The notes: a model not told the origin generated them from the letters alone. 33,379 nucleotides of DNA from an uncultured Bacillota bacterium (GCA_902796855.1 CADBQN010000047.1:1-33379), one strand, 5' to 3'. Numbered from the stretch's first letter, positions 1 through 7,647 are shown. Made by a program: numbers and translations.

Positions 1-597
1 CGTCTGTTCCGTCGGTGTCGGAACCGGCGTATAGACAAAGTTAAATACATTCTGGCTCGTGTCCGCCTGGAGCGTACCCGTCAGGTTATAAGACTGAGGC
101 TGGTAACCTTCGACATACAGATGCGCGACCACCGGACGGTCGCCGACGTTGCCGAAATACGTTTCACTGGCCGCCAGGGCATTGCCGTTGGCGTCAACAT
201 AATTGACGGTGTATTCCACCGGCGTCCCAAGGATGCCGTAGGATACGATGTAATCCGCGTCGCCGCTCACCTCAAAGCTGGAGAGCGTCGGCACGCCTTC
301 TTCCTGGAAGTCATGACCGGAAAGCATCATGCCGCGGACATAATATTTACTGTCGGTGACGGTGGCTTCCCGCTGAGGACTGAAGGAGATGCGGTCCCCT
401 TTTTTCAGATTATCAAAGGTCTTTACCGTCTCGCCATCGATGGTGCCGTGGGCGCCGGCGAAGATCCGCACCGTATAGGTGGTTTCATCGGCCTTCAGAT
501 CGGCACTGCCGATACAGAGCACCGCCGGAACCATCAGCAGAACGAGAGCCAGCGAAAGCAGCGCGGAAAAAGCTTTTTTCATCAGTTGACCCGTCAT
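1..597 (-). CDS. Secreted MucBP-like surface protein, C-terminus beyond left edge
   Basis: The reading frame starts at 597 and stays open to base 1, so only the N-terminal 199 residues are visible. The ATG sits nine bases after AAAGGGGG, a good ribosome-binding site overlapping the end of the upstream gene, and only three bases separate the two genes. A second in-frame ATG at 582 lacks a comparable site. Residues 6-36 form a signal peptide (MKKAF start, then a Leu/Val-rich core). Residues from about 135 (YTVNYVDANGNALA) to 185 resemble a MucBP domain, a mucin- or glycan-binding fold with the pattern YTVNYVD.nG..L, followed by a Pro/Thr stretch (VYTPVPTPTEQT) typical of a spacer before more repeats or a wall anchor. 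It is probably the last or near-last gene of the pilus/TasA-like operon. The anchor type cannot be seen. Confidence 0.8.
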   Translation of the reverse strand, partial: MTGQLMKKAFSALLSLALVLLMVPAVLCIGSADLKADETTYTVRIFAGAHGTIDGETVKTFDNLKKGDRISFSPQREATVTDSKYYVRGMMLSGHDFQEEGVPTLSSFEVSGDADYIVSYGILGTPVEYTVNYVDANGNALAASETYFGNVGDRPVVAHLYVEGYQPQSYNLTGTLQADTSQNVFNFVYTPVPTPTEQT

Positions 598-600
598 GCC

Positions 601-1353
601 TCAGGCCCCCTTTCTTTCGTCGCGGTGCCGTTTCACCTGGAAGATGGCCAGGAAGAGCAACACGAGACCGCTGACGGCGGCAATGATCACATAGGGCAGA
701 ATACTCAGATAGTCACCGGTCTGAACCGCTTTTCTCGACGGGGTGGTGTTGTCCTTGCCGGTATCGGATTCGAGTTCAACGGCAAAGTTCATTTGCAGAT
801 CCGCCAGCGTATCCTGATAGAGGTTCCCCTGGCTTTCCCCTTCCAGCGCCACAAAGAGAGTGACGACACCGCCTTCGTTTTTCGCGAAGGAATCGAGATA
901 GAAGAAGTCATCCAGGGCGTTGGTGGCTTCGTTCAGACCTTCACCGGCGTCGCTTTTTTCAGCGCCGCCGACCTGGTCACTGTCGTAGAGAACGGTTTCC
1001 TTGTTGGTCTGGGAATTTTTGTAAGTCAGTTTGTAAGAATAGGCGCCGCCTTTGTCCTTTGCCGCGGAGACACTGTCTTCCAAAGAGCGAAGGACTTTGT
1101 TGGCCATATACCAATTCGTTCGTTCGGAGTGGGTGTTTTTCACCTGCACCGTGATGGTCAGATCATCACCGGGCTGAAGGCCGGCGGCTTTATCGGTCAG
1201 CTGACCGGTAGTGAAATTGCTGACCATTTTTTCCTGAGGCGTAAAGGTGACGCTCCAATTGTCATCACCGTAGTAATGTTCCGCCGATACCTGCGTCGGC
1301 ATGGCCCAGATCAGGCAGAACAGAAGAAGAATACTGAATAATGCTTTTTTCAT
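601..1353 (-). CDS. Exported membrane-tailed protein with QTGD sorting-like motif
   Basis: A 250-residue protein with a signal peptide (residues 1-24, ending VSA), an extracellular domain and a C-terminal tail made of KAVQTGDY (about 209-216), a hydrophobic span and a basic end (KRHRDERKGA). That tail has the shape of a sortase signal, but QTGD replaces LPxTG, so it may be used by another sortase or may simply be a membrane anchor. The body (DNWSVTFTPQ, NWYMANKVLRSLED, DTLADLQMNFAVEL) recalls a conserved uncharacterised family that, from memory, occurs with signal peptidases and TasA-like proteins in clostridial operons. The ATG follows GGGAGGCGG with suitable spacing. It lies 15 bases after the upstream TasA-like gene and 3 bases before the MucBP protein. 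The function is unknown; a base or assembly subunit of the fibre is an inference. Confidence 0.85.
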   Translation of the reverse strand: MKKALFSILLLFCLIWAMPTQVSAEHYYGDDNWSVTFTPQEKMVSNFTTGQLTDKAAGLQPGDDLTITVQVKNTHSERTNWYMANKVLRSLEDSVSAAKDKGGAYSYKLTYKNSQTNKETVLYDSDQVGGAEKSDAGEGLNEATNALDDFFYLDSFAKNEGGVVTLFVALEGESQGNLYQDTLADLQMNFAVELESDTGKDNTTPSRKAVQTGDYLSILPYVIIAAVSGLVLLFLAIFQVKRHRDERKGA

Positions 1354-1368
1354 CTTGATCCGCCTCCC

Positions 1369-2160
1369 TTACTGCGCCAGCGTCATCGTTTTATTGTCGC
1401 CTTCACCGCTGGTCGTGATCGTCTTGCCCCAGGCGCTGAGGGCGGCGTCGGCGGCGTTGTGATCCTGAACGGCATCAACTTCGGCTTCGAGGACAAAGCG
1501 AACGCCGTCATAATCATAAGTCGTCGTAATCGTCTTGCCGTCGGCGCTTCTCGTCTGCGTGACCTTCGTCGCCACGCTGCCGCTGATGGAAACACTTTCC
1601 GTCAGGGCGTTTGTTTCCGCGCCGGGCAACAGCACATTGTTATAGTAGAAAACGCGCCGTTCCGCCGTGGCCGAGGAAGTATCCTCGGTCCAACCGCTGT
1701 TCGCGGCATAGCCGACGGTAATCAGATCCGGCGAAAGATCCGGCCGTTTCGCGCCTTCGGCGTCGGTCCAATATTTGCGGATGGTGATGCGTACAAACTC
1801 GTTGATCGTGCCGCTGTTTGAGGCGGCGACATATTCGGGATAGACCTTGCCGGGAACGAGAGCTTCACCATCGCCCAGCATCGTTTCGAAAAGAGCGCCG
1901 GACTGGGTGACCCAGCGGCCGTCACCGGCGCCGCTGTAATTGCGGGAGGCGATGACGCTGTAATCCGCGGCGGGATCGGTCCGTTCCAGCAGGGAAACAC
2001 CGATATCAAACATCTGCACCTCAGCGGTGTACGTGTCGGAGTAATAAGCCAGGGCGGCTCTCGCCCCGCCGACGCCGGCAAAGAGCAGCAGCGCCGCGGC
2101 GAAGACGAACATCAGGCCCGTCGTTTTTGTGGAAGTGAGGATTTTCTTCATATGGCTCAT
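1369..2160 (-). CDS. TasA/camelysin-like exported protein with SipW-type signal (longer paralogue)
   Basis: A 263-residue protein. The N-terminus (MSHMKKILTSTKTTG, then a Phe/Ala/Leu core and GGARAALAYYSDTYTAEVQ) has the SipW-cognate layout: a long hydrophobic segment, a small-residue cleavage region and an aromatic-Ser/Thr-Asp motif right after it, as in TasA (AYFSD). The rest is a beta-rich domain with YVAASNSGTINEFVRITIRKYW, like the TasA/CalY jelly-roll family, and there is no sortase motif. The family forms or supports extracellular fibres in Bacillus. GGAGGGG lies eight bases before the ATG, and the upstream paralogue's stop codon lies in the same short junction, so the two are probably translationally coupled. 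A fibre subunit is likely by family, but the sequence is divergent. Confidence 0.8.
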   Translation of the reverse strand: MSHMKKILTSTKTTGLMFVFAAALLLFAGVGGARAALAYYSDTYTAEVQMFDIGVSLLERTDPAADYSVIASRNYSGAGDGRWVTQSGALFETMLGDGEALVPGKVYPEYVAASNSGTINEFVRITIRKYWTDAEGAKRPDLSPDLITVGYAANSGWTEDTSSATAERRVFYYNNVLLPGAETNALTESVSISGSVATKVTQTRSADGKTITTTYDYDGVRFVLEAEVDAVQDHNAADAALSAWGKTITTSGEGDNKTMTLAQ

Positions 2161-2163
2161 ATC

Positions 2164-2670
2164 TTATTCCCCTCCTTCCGTTTCCACTGTCGCCAGGGAC
2201 CAATCGGCGTAAGGTTCACCGTTGTCATTATAGAGCACCGGCGCCGTTTCGTAGACAACAGCCACGTCAAAGCTGGCGTCTTCCGTGGGCACGCCGTCTC
2301 TGGGCACGTTATTGATGCTCACGACGAGGCGGTCGGTGGTTTCCCCGGCCTGCAGGATATCGCTGTAGTAATAGTAGCCGTCGGCGCCGGGACTCCATTT
2401 TTCGGAGCCCTGATACTGGAGAGGATATTGGCTCGGGCCGAAGGCTTTCACCCGGACAAAGACCGGTGTGGAGGTTTCGCTGTTTTCAATGGCCACTGTT
2501 TTTTGCCAGTCATCGAATTCTTCGGTGATGCGTGTTTCCTCTCCCAGGGTCAGCGTTTGACCGCCCCGGGCCGTGGCGTAGGTGGTGAAGTAAGAGAAGG
2601 CCGGGCCGACGGACGCGCCGAGAACGAGGAGGAACGCTGCCAGCGCCATTATCGCGTATTTCTTTTTCAT
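2164..2670 (-). CDS. TasA/camelysin-like exported protein with SipW-type signal (short paralogue)
   Basis: A 168-residue protein with an N-terminal hydrophobic segment (residues 5-26) followed by GPAFSYFTTYATA. This again matches the SipW-cognate pattern of a small residue, an aromatic pair and a Thr/Ser region. The mature part carries STPVFVRVKAFGP and ILQAGETTDRLVVSIN, similar to the short strands of TasA/camelysin relatives. No membrane tail or sortase signal is present. The ATG lies 11 bases downstream of AAGGAG. It follows the pilin-like gene by 22 bases and ends 3 bases before the longer TasA-like paralogue. The tandem pair could be major and minor subunits of a second, non-covalent fibre; this is inferred from arrangement and family only. 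Confidence 0.78.
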   Translation of the reverse strand: MKKKYAIMALAAFLLVLGASVGPAFSYFTTYATARGGQTLTLGEETRITEEFDDWQKTVAIENSETSTPVFVRVKAFGPSQYPLQYQGSEKWSPGADGYYYYSDILQAGETTDRLVVSINNVPRDGVPTEDASFDVAVVYETAPVLYNDNGEPYADWSLATVETEGGE

Positions 2671-2692
2671 AGCACTCTGTTCTCCTTATTCC

Positions 2693-3739
2693 TTATTCTT
2701 TCGGGAGGTCGTTTTCCCAATCCCAGGCACCGCGTTCCGTGGAGTAATCAAAGGAGTTGATGACGGAACCGCCCTGAATCAGGTGGTGATCATATTGGTT
2801 GGTAAAGGCGGCGGTCATCACGGTATCCGCCGAGATCACACCGGTCACCGTTTCGTCGGTGGTCAGGGTGTAGCCCGCGCCGGAATAGACTTCCGTCACC
2901 GTCACCGTGGCGCCGATGGGGATTTTGTTTTCGATGAAAGCGATTTCCACATTATCCTCAGCGGCGGAGAATTTCTTGGAGACGACGGTGCTGAAAACGT
3001 TGACCGGGCCGTTGCCGTCGCCGCGGTCGAGGACGGCGTCAACCTGAAATACGAAAGTGATATCGTTGACTTCGCCTTCGTTGGTGGCTTCGCGGTCTTC
3101 ATAGTCGTTCAGCGTCTTCACGATGCGGAGGGAGCCTTTGCGTTCTTCGCGGGTGGCTTTCAGCTGGGTGGCGGCGTCGTTGACGATGGAGACCAGCATC
3201 GGCGTGAAGGTGTATTCATACGTGGCCGAATAGGCTTTGGTCGCCGTGGCGGCGGAGCCGTCGTCCTTGGTGGCCGTCGTCACGTAATCGGCTTTTTCCG
3301 TCCGATTGCTGTTTCTGGGAACCATCAGGTACATCCCGGCGTCCAGGCCGATGGCGTTTTCACTGAAAGCGGCGGTCTGAACCGGCTGGATATCCGCGTC
3401 CTCAGCGAGGATGATCCCGGCGCACTCATTGGCGAAAGTCTCATAGGCTTTGCTGTCGTTGGAAGCGGGTTTGACCTTTTCAAAATCACTTCCGTACGTC
3501 CAGGTGCCGCCGGAAACCGTGGCGACGCGGTAAATATCAAAGACGAGTCCGGCGCCGGCAAGATCCGCGGCGTATTCCCCGCCGTTCACCGTCAGCGAAT
3601 AGGGCGGGTCATCGGCAAACGACTGCCCCGCGGGTACGAGAATGGCCGCCGCCAGAACAAAGGTAAGAACCAGCGCCAGCGTCGTATACCATTTTTTCCT
3701 GCCTTTTCGGATTCTCAATGATTTTTCATCCTTAATCAT
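2693..3739 (-). CDS. Secreted pilin-like protein without a wall anchor (Spy0128-type domain)
   Basis: About 348 residues. A basic leader and hydrophobic core ending in SFADDPP give a signal peptide. The first half contains GLVFDIYRVATVSGG, the start pattern of pilin D1 domains that the LPSTG pilin of this locus also has (YTVYKIFDAT). The second half (KGSLRIVKTLNDY, DITFVFQVDAV, ending AAFTNQYD) matches the Spy0128/Q-patch type of isopeptide-forming pilin domain. The C-terminus ends in ENDLPKE with no LPxTG, transmembrane span or positive tail. Three ATG codons occur in tandem (3745, 3742, 3739). AGGAGG ends only two bases before the first and eight before the third, so 3739 was chosen. It follows signal peptidase by about 45 bases. 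It may be an accessory subunit held by non-covalent contacts. Confidence 0.82.
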   Translation of the reverse strand: MIKDEKSLRIRKGRKKWYTTLALVLTFVLAAAILVPAGQSFADDPPYSLTVNGGEYAADLAGAGLVFDIYRVATVSGGTWTYGSDFEKVKPASNDSKAYETFANECAGIILAEDADIQPVQTAAFSENAIGLDAGMYLMVPRNSNRTEKADYVTTATKDDGSAATATKAYSATYEYTFTPMLVSIVNDAATQLKATREERKGSLRIVKTLNDYEDREATNEGEVNDITFVFQVDAVLDRGDGNGPVNVFSTVVSKKFSAAEDNVEIAFIENKIPIGATVTVTEVYSGAGYTLTTDETVTGVISADTVMTAAFTNQYDHHLIQGGSVINSFDYSTERGAWDWENDLPKE

Positions 3740-3788
3740 CATCATCCCCTCCTGCGATAACTGTTTATGCTTTACAAGTAAGAATTTT

Positions 3789-4496
3789 TTATTTGATAAA
3801 CCTGAAATGGTTTAACGGCCATACACGCAGAACCGGCTTTGCCAGGAGCCGATCCTGTGTCACGCAGCCGATGGCCGCGTTCCTGGAGTCGCCGCTGTTG
3901 GCGCGGTTGTCGCTCATCACAAAATACTGTCCTTCCGGCACCACGTAGGGAAAGATCGTGGAGACATCGCCCCGCTGTTGATCCTTGACATAGGGTTCCT
4001 CCAGGGGCACCCCGTTCACCGTGAGATTGCCTTCCTCATCGAGGTCGACGCGGTCGCCGCCGACGGCGACGCACCGTTTGACCAGAATCTTGTTGTTGAG
4101 ATAGAAGGCGAGGACATCGCCCTGATCAATGTTCCCGGCCTTGCGGCAGACGACGATGTCGCCGCTGACGAGGGTGTCGTTCATGGAATTGCCGTAAATC
4201 TGCAGCACCGGCATCCAGAAGGTGGTGATCAGGATCGCCGCCGCGGCGACGATGACCAGCGCGTAGATGGTGGTGCGGATGGTGCGGTGATAGCGGCTGC
4301 GGTATTTTTCCCGGGAGAGCTCGTTTTCGAGGTCTTCCAGCTCGGGCTGAAGCCGTTCTTTTGCCGCCGTTTCGGCGGGAGCCGCTTCTTCCGACATTTT
4401 CGGCACTTCCGGTGTTTCGTTCGTTCCGGTTATCTCTGTCGCTTCCGGCGTTTCCGCCGGTTCGAGGGCCTCTTTCTGTTTCAGATCATCCGTCAT
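3789..4496 (-). CDS. lepB: Signal peptidase I (Ser/Lys type), island copy 1
   Basis: A 235-residue membrane-bound type I signal peptidase that removes signal peptides from exported proteins. Residues 1-68 are an acidic, Pro/Glu-rich cytoplasmic extension. Residues 74-97 form one transmembrane helix. The catalytic serine is S104 in YGNSMNDTL and the general-base lysine is K140 in ILVKRCVAVGGD. Box E reads VMSDNRANSGDSRN. The lysine marks the bacterial P-type family rather than the Ser/His ER-type SipW, although two neighbouring cargoes have SipW-type signals. Its ATG overlaps the sortase stop codon in ATGA (4493-4496), implying translational coupling and a dedicated role in pilin export. It is clearly similar along its length to the second copy at 14856-15497, suggesting an old duplication. 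Confidence 0.93.
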   Translation of the reverse strand: MTDDLKQKEALEPAETPEATEITGTNETPEVPKMSEEAAPAETAAKERLQPELEDLENELSREKYRSRYHRTIRTTIYALVIVAAAAILITTFWMPVLQIYGNSMNDTLVSGDIVVCRKAGNIDQGDVLAFYLNNKILVKRCVAVGGDRVDLDEEGNLTVNGVPLEEPYVKDQQRGDVSTIFPYVVPEGQYFVMSDNRANSGDSRNAAIGCVTQDRLLAKPVLRVWPLNHFRFIK

Positions 4497-5356
4497 CGCG
4501 CGTCACCCCTTCCCCGTTTCAAATCCAGAAAGGCGCGTTTCTGGCGTCTTCTGTCGGTGGAGACGAGAAGCATGATGAGGAGCACCATCAAAATCGGCGC
4601 CGCGACCAGCGGGGCGATGATGTAGGGCTCAAAGCGCATGGCGTCGGCGGTCACGTCGGCCTCGGCCTCGTTTTCCACGCGATGCCCCCGCACCAAAAGG
4701 CGGTGGGTATTGACGCCATAGGGCGTACACGTGATCAGCGTGCAGTAATCCTCGTTGTCGTCGATTTCCAGATCCTGAAGTTCCGTCGGCAGGACGATGC
4801 GAATCTGATCGACTTCATAGGTCATGGTGCGGTCCAACACCTGCACCATAAAGCGGTCACCGACTTCCAGCTGGTCGATATCGGAAAAGAGCTTTGCCGA
4901 GGGCAGGCCGCGGTGGCCCGAAAGCTGCGAGTGGGTGCCGATGCCGCCGACGGGCAGGGAACTCCCGGCGATGTGACCAATGGCGATCTGCAGAACGGCT
5001 TCGTCGGTGCCGTGGTAGAGGGGGTAGGAAACATGGATCTTGTTGATATCGATGTAGCCCATGATCCCGGTGCCCGTGACATCCAATATGCTGTTATATT
5101 CGGCTTCTTCCGCGTCGGACATGATGTAGCGGTTCGGTTTGGCGCGGAGGCGGACGTTATAGGCTTCCGCTTCGGCCCACATGCGGTCGATCTCTTCTTT
5201 ATCCATTTCCGAGACCTGTTCCACGTAGCTGGCGATGGCGCGGGTCTGGTGGAAGGAGTTCCACCAATCGCTGACTTTTGGATAAGCCAGAACGCAGAGA
5301 CCGATCACCATGATGCCGATGAGGATGAAGTTGGTGATGTTCTTTTTCTTTTTCAT
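4493..5356 (-). CDS. srtC: Class C (pilus-polymerising) sortase
   Basis: A 287-residue transpeptidase that joins pilin subunits through LPxTG cleavage and lysine attachment on the outer membrane face. Residues 9-25 form an N-terminal transmembrane helix and residues 246-268 a C-terminal one; the double anchor is typical of class C. The catalytic residues are H148 (LSGHRG), C210 (TLITCTPYG) and R219 (NTHRLLVRG), and the TCTPYGxNTHRLLVRG block is diagnostic of class C. The usual DP(W/F/Y) lid triad is not obvious in residues 60-95, so the lid may be atypical. Only a weak purine-rich site (AGAAGAA) precedes the start. It is coupled to signal peptidase by a 4-base overlap and separated from the major pilin by a 255-base gap containing a strong hairpin. 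Confidence 0.95.
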   Translation of the reverse strand: MKKKKNITNFILIGIMVIGLCVLAYPKVSDWWNSFHQTRAIASYVEQVSEMDKEEIDRMWAEAEAYNVRLRAKPNRYIMSDAEEAEYNSILDVTGTGIMGYIDINKIHVSYPLYHGTDEAVLQIAIGHIAGSSLPVGGIGTHSQLSGHRGLPSAKLFSDIDQLEVGDRFMVQVLDRTMTYEVDQIRIVLPTELQDLEIDDNEDYCTLITCTPYGVNTHRLLVRGHRVENEAEADVTADAMRFEPYIIAPLVAAPILMVLLIMLLVSTDRRRQKRAFLDLKRGRGDAR

Positions 5357-5436
5357 AAGATCAAATAGATTCTTCTGTCGTGTTGGGATTCATCCTTTTC
5401 CCACACCGCTTTTCATCAAAGGAATCGGAATTCCCT

Positions 5437-5468
5437 GATCTGACGTATTTATATTATCGGATCTGACG
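5437..5468. repeat. Pair of 9-base direct repeats
   Basis: GATCTGACG occurs at 5437-5445 and 5460-5468, 23 bases apart start to start (about two helical turns), on either side of an AT-rich stretch. The spacing would suit a DNA-binding protein, but no known operator was recognised. Confidence 0.35.
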
Positions 5469-5527
5469 GAAATCATCTTTTCATCCTCAAACAGAGGGTG
5501 GAAAGATCATGTTCGCTTTTTTTGATA

Positions 5528-5573
5528 ATTCCGTGTTTCCCGGCGCCTCAAAGGAGGCGCCGGAACACGGAAT
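5528..5573 (-). terminator. Strong hairpin after the major pilin gene, no U-tract
   Basis: The left arm (5528-5549) and right arm (5554-5573) pair over about 20 bases with two small bulges around a four-base loop. On the minus strand the stem is followed by AATTATC and a run of A, not T, so it is not a standard intrinsic terminator. Its place, just after the pilin stop and before the sortase, suggests a stability or partial-termination element that lets the pilin be made in excess of the enzyme. Confidence 0.55.
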
Positions 5574-5611
5574 CATGTTACTTCAGAATAGCTTTTTTAA
5601 ATTTGTTTCAA

Positions 5612-7174
5612 TTAGTTCTGATGCATTCTTCTGCGGGAGACCAGAACCACACCGGCACCGAGAACGAGAACCGCACCGACGATGTAGAAGATCGTGGTAC
5701 CGATACCACCGGTGGAGGGAAGTTCAGTGCCCTGCTGGTTCACAACTTCAACACCACCAGAAGCGTAGGTATCATTTTCAGTCGTCGTAGTGGTGAAAGT
5801 CGCGTCGTTGTTAGCATTGTTGATAGTTACTGCAACGGGATTGGCCAGGAGATTGTAGCTGTCGGGAGCTTTGGTTTCTTTCAGATAATACGTACCATTA
5901 CCCAAGCCAATGATTTCGGGGGTACCGGCTTCAATCGTAGCAGCGGTGAAGCCACTGGCAGCTTTTTCAGCAGCCGTCGCAACACGATACTGACCATCCG
6001 CGACCTTAACAAGAGCGATTTCGTTAGTGCACGCCTGTTCCTGATAGAGCTTGAATTCAGCCCCGGTCAGAACTTTCTTTTCGTTGTTATCCTTTACCAA
6101 CTGGAACTGATAAACGTAAACCTTAGGTTCATCCGGCGGGGTAGTATTGGGTTTACCATCACTCTTATGACCGTAATCAAGTGTACCGGTGTTTTTGTTG
6201 CCGTCACCAGCAATAACCGCTTTTTCATTAACAATCGCCGAATAGGTGATGGTAATAGTGGTATCAGCAGTGATGCTGTCCAAATAGGTCTTGGTAAATG
6301 TGATTGTGATATTGTCTTCTGTACCGTTAGTCGCATTATTCGCAAACTTGGTCAGAGTGTAATCAGTACCCTTTGTCAGAGTAGTGCTTCCAGCTTTAAC
6401 TACAGGCTCGGTAGTGGTCAGGCTCAGACCAGCACTCAGAATATCGTGATAAACATAACTGTCAGCACCCTTTTTTGCATTAATGGTAACCGTATAATTC
6501 ACGGTGTCACCGACATTAGCAGTCGCAGATTCACTGTTTTCGTTATCGGCACCGGTTTCATGGTTGCCACCGTTGGCAGAAGTCACACTGGCGATATCTT
6601 TGTCCAAAGTAGGCATTGTATTCTTATCATTAACGGATGCACTCGGGTTGGTGCTGTCGATTGTTACAACCGTACCGGAGGTAGTGGTGATGTAGAAATA
6701 GCCATAACTGCCAACATTAACCGTCTTCGACTGACTCTTACCGGTAATAGATACGGTACCGACGGTGGTCTTACCATTATAAGCCGCCAACGCCGCAATC
6801 ATTCCTTCACTGAGATCGGTATCAGTGGTGTTAATAGCATAATCATCGGTTTTCGCGGCACGTGTATAATAACGAACATTGCCCTGTGCATCGGCTTCGA
6901 ACTTCGAAAGTTCATCGGTTGCTTCAATTTTGGTACCAGCAGCAGCCTTATAGCTGATACCGGCACTTGTACCGTCACTCGTCGCGTCAAAGATCTTGTA
7001 TACAGTGTAGGTGAATTCGTCAGTTGCCTGCGCACTATCGGGTGTCGTAATGGTAATGGATTTCGCTGTACCCGCAGTGACTTCAGACAGATCAGCCGCG
7101 AAAGCGGTAGAGCCGATTGCCAATACCATCGCTACAGCAAGAAGTACGGCTAAAATTCTTTTTGTGTGTTTCAT
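5612..7174 (-). CDS. LPSTG-anchored major pilin (SpaA/FimA-type backbone)
   Basis: A 520-residue exported shaft subunit. The start at 7174 was preferred over an in-frame TTG at 7261 because AAAGGA lies seven bases upstream and a typical signal peptide follows (MKHTKRILAV to TAFAAD). The N-terminal D1 domain has FTYTVYKIFDAT. A D2-type isopeptide domain follows (about 205-350: MPTLDKDIASV, ANVGDTVNYTVTIN, YVYHDILSAGL). A CnaB domain comes next (FQLVKDNNEKKVLTGAEFKLY to YYLKETKAPDSY), whose KETKAP supplies the usual E-box glutamate. The sorting signal is LPSTG at 485-489 with a hydrophobic tail and RRRMHQN. Upstream lies a 709-base structured leader region with its own promoter; downstream is a hairpin and the class C sortase. 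The coding DNA looks more AT-rich than its neighbours, as often seen in exchanged surface genes. Confidence 0.92.
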   Translation of the reverse strand: MKHTKRILAVLLAVAMVLAIGSTAFAADLSEVTAGTAKSITITTPDSAQATDEFTYTVYKIFDATSDGTSAGISYKAAAGTKIEATDELSKFEADAQGNVRYYTRAAKTDDYAINTTDTDLSEGMIAALAAYNGKTTVGTVSITGKSQSKTVNVGSYGYFYITTTSGTVVTIDSTNPSASVNDKNTMPTLDKDIASVTSANGGNHETGADNENSESATANVGDTVNYTVTINAKKGADSYVYHDILSAGLSLTTTEPVVKAGSTTLTKGTDYTLTKFANNATNGTEDNITITFTKTYLDSITADTTITITYSAIVNEKAVIAGDGNKNTGTLDYGHKSDGKPNTTPPDEPKVYVYQFQLVKDNNEKKVLTGAEFKLYQEQACTNEIALVKVADGQYRVATAAEKAASGFTAATIEAGTPEIIGLGNGTYYLKETKAPDSYNLLANPVAVTINNANNDATFTTTTTENDTYASGGVEVVNQQGTELPSTGGIGTTIFYIVGAVLVLGAGVVLVSRRRMHQN

Positions 7175-7254
7175 AGTTTTTTCCTTTCTCGGGGGTTTTT
7201 CCGCCTGGCGGATCCCTTCCCCTGCTTTTGTGATTTCTTTGAAGACGCTCTTTT

Positions 7255-7280
7255 CGGACAACGGCGCTCACCGTTGTCCG
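7255..7280 (-). promoter_or_regulatory. Perfect 10-bp stem-loop in the pilin leader
   Basis: CGGACAACGG (7255-7264) pairs perfectly with CCGTTGTCCG (7271-7280) around a six-base loop, 80 bases upstream of the pilin ATG. A second perfect stem, ATCCGC with GCGGAT, lies at 7314-7329. Neither has a U-tract. They may stabilise the abundant pilin mRNA or form part of an unrecognised leader fold. Confidence 0.6.
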
Positions 7281-7568
7281 CGGAGGCCGTTCCGTCTTCT
7301 TTTAAGTTGTCTCATCCGCTGACGCGGATCGGAAGGTCGCCCCCCCGCGGGGAAGAATCCTCTCCCCCTTTGTTTTCACTTTGTGTCACCTTTAAGCTAC
7401 CGCTGAAGTTAATTTTTTACTCAGTTCGGTTTTTTCTCGCTTCCCCCTTCCGTTCCAACCAACGCGGGCTAATTTTCTCTGTCGCGGAGAGCCCTTTCCC
7501 AAAGGGTTTTGGCGTATCCGCGGAATCATGAAAAATGTAAACAACGGATCATTCATCCTTACGACACA

Positions 7569-7597
7569 ATTTTAGCACACGCCACGTCAACAAAACC
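7569..7597 (-). promoter_or_regulatory. Candidate extended -10 promoter for the major pilin
   Basis: On the minus strand TGCTAAAAT gives an extended -10 (hexamer 7569-7574), and GGTTTT (7592-7597) lies 17 bases upstream as a poor -35. A-rich DNA further upstream could act as an UP element. A TTGACG nearby is only 10 bases from the -10, too close to serve with it. Transcription would begin near 7562. Confidence 0.45.
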
Positions 7598-7647
7598 GTC
7601 ATTTTTGGGATTTTTTTTCGCCGGAACGTATGATTTTTTGCTTTTTT

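Larger units (their letters stand above)
5357..5611. other. Pilin-sortase intergenic region
   Basis: A 255-base gap in the island operon. It holds the hairpin at 5528-5573 and two direct repeats of GATCTGACG (5437-5445 and 5460-5468) flanking an AT-rich core. No well-spaced sigma-A promoter was found on the minus strand here, so the sortase may rely on read-through from the pilin promoter. Confidence 0.5.

Noticed and set aside
5498-7153. A 551-codon open frame on the plus strand opposite the major pilin
   Set aside because: The opposite strand encodes a complete pilin with signal peptide, CnaB domain and LPSTG, whereas this frame has no recognisable domain or ribosome-binding site.
7175-7261. 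Start of the major pilin at an upstream TTG (7261)
   Set aside because: The extension is charged, would put 29 residues before a normal signal peptide, and overlaps a perfect stem-loop; the ATG at 7174 has a better ribosome-binding site.
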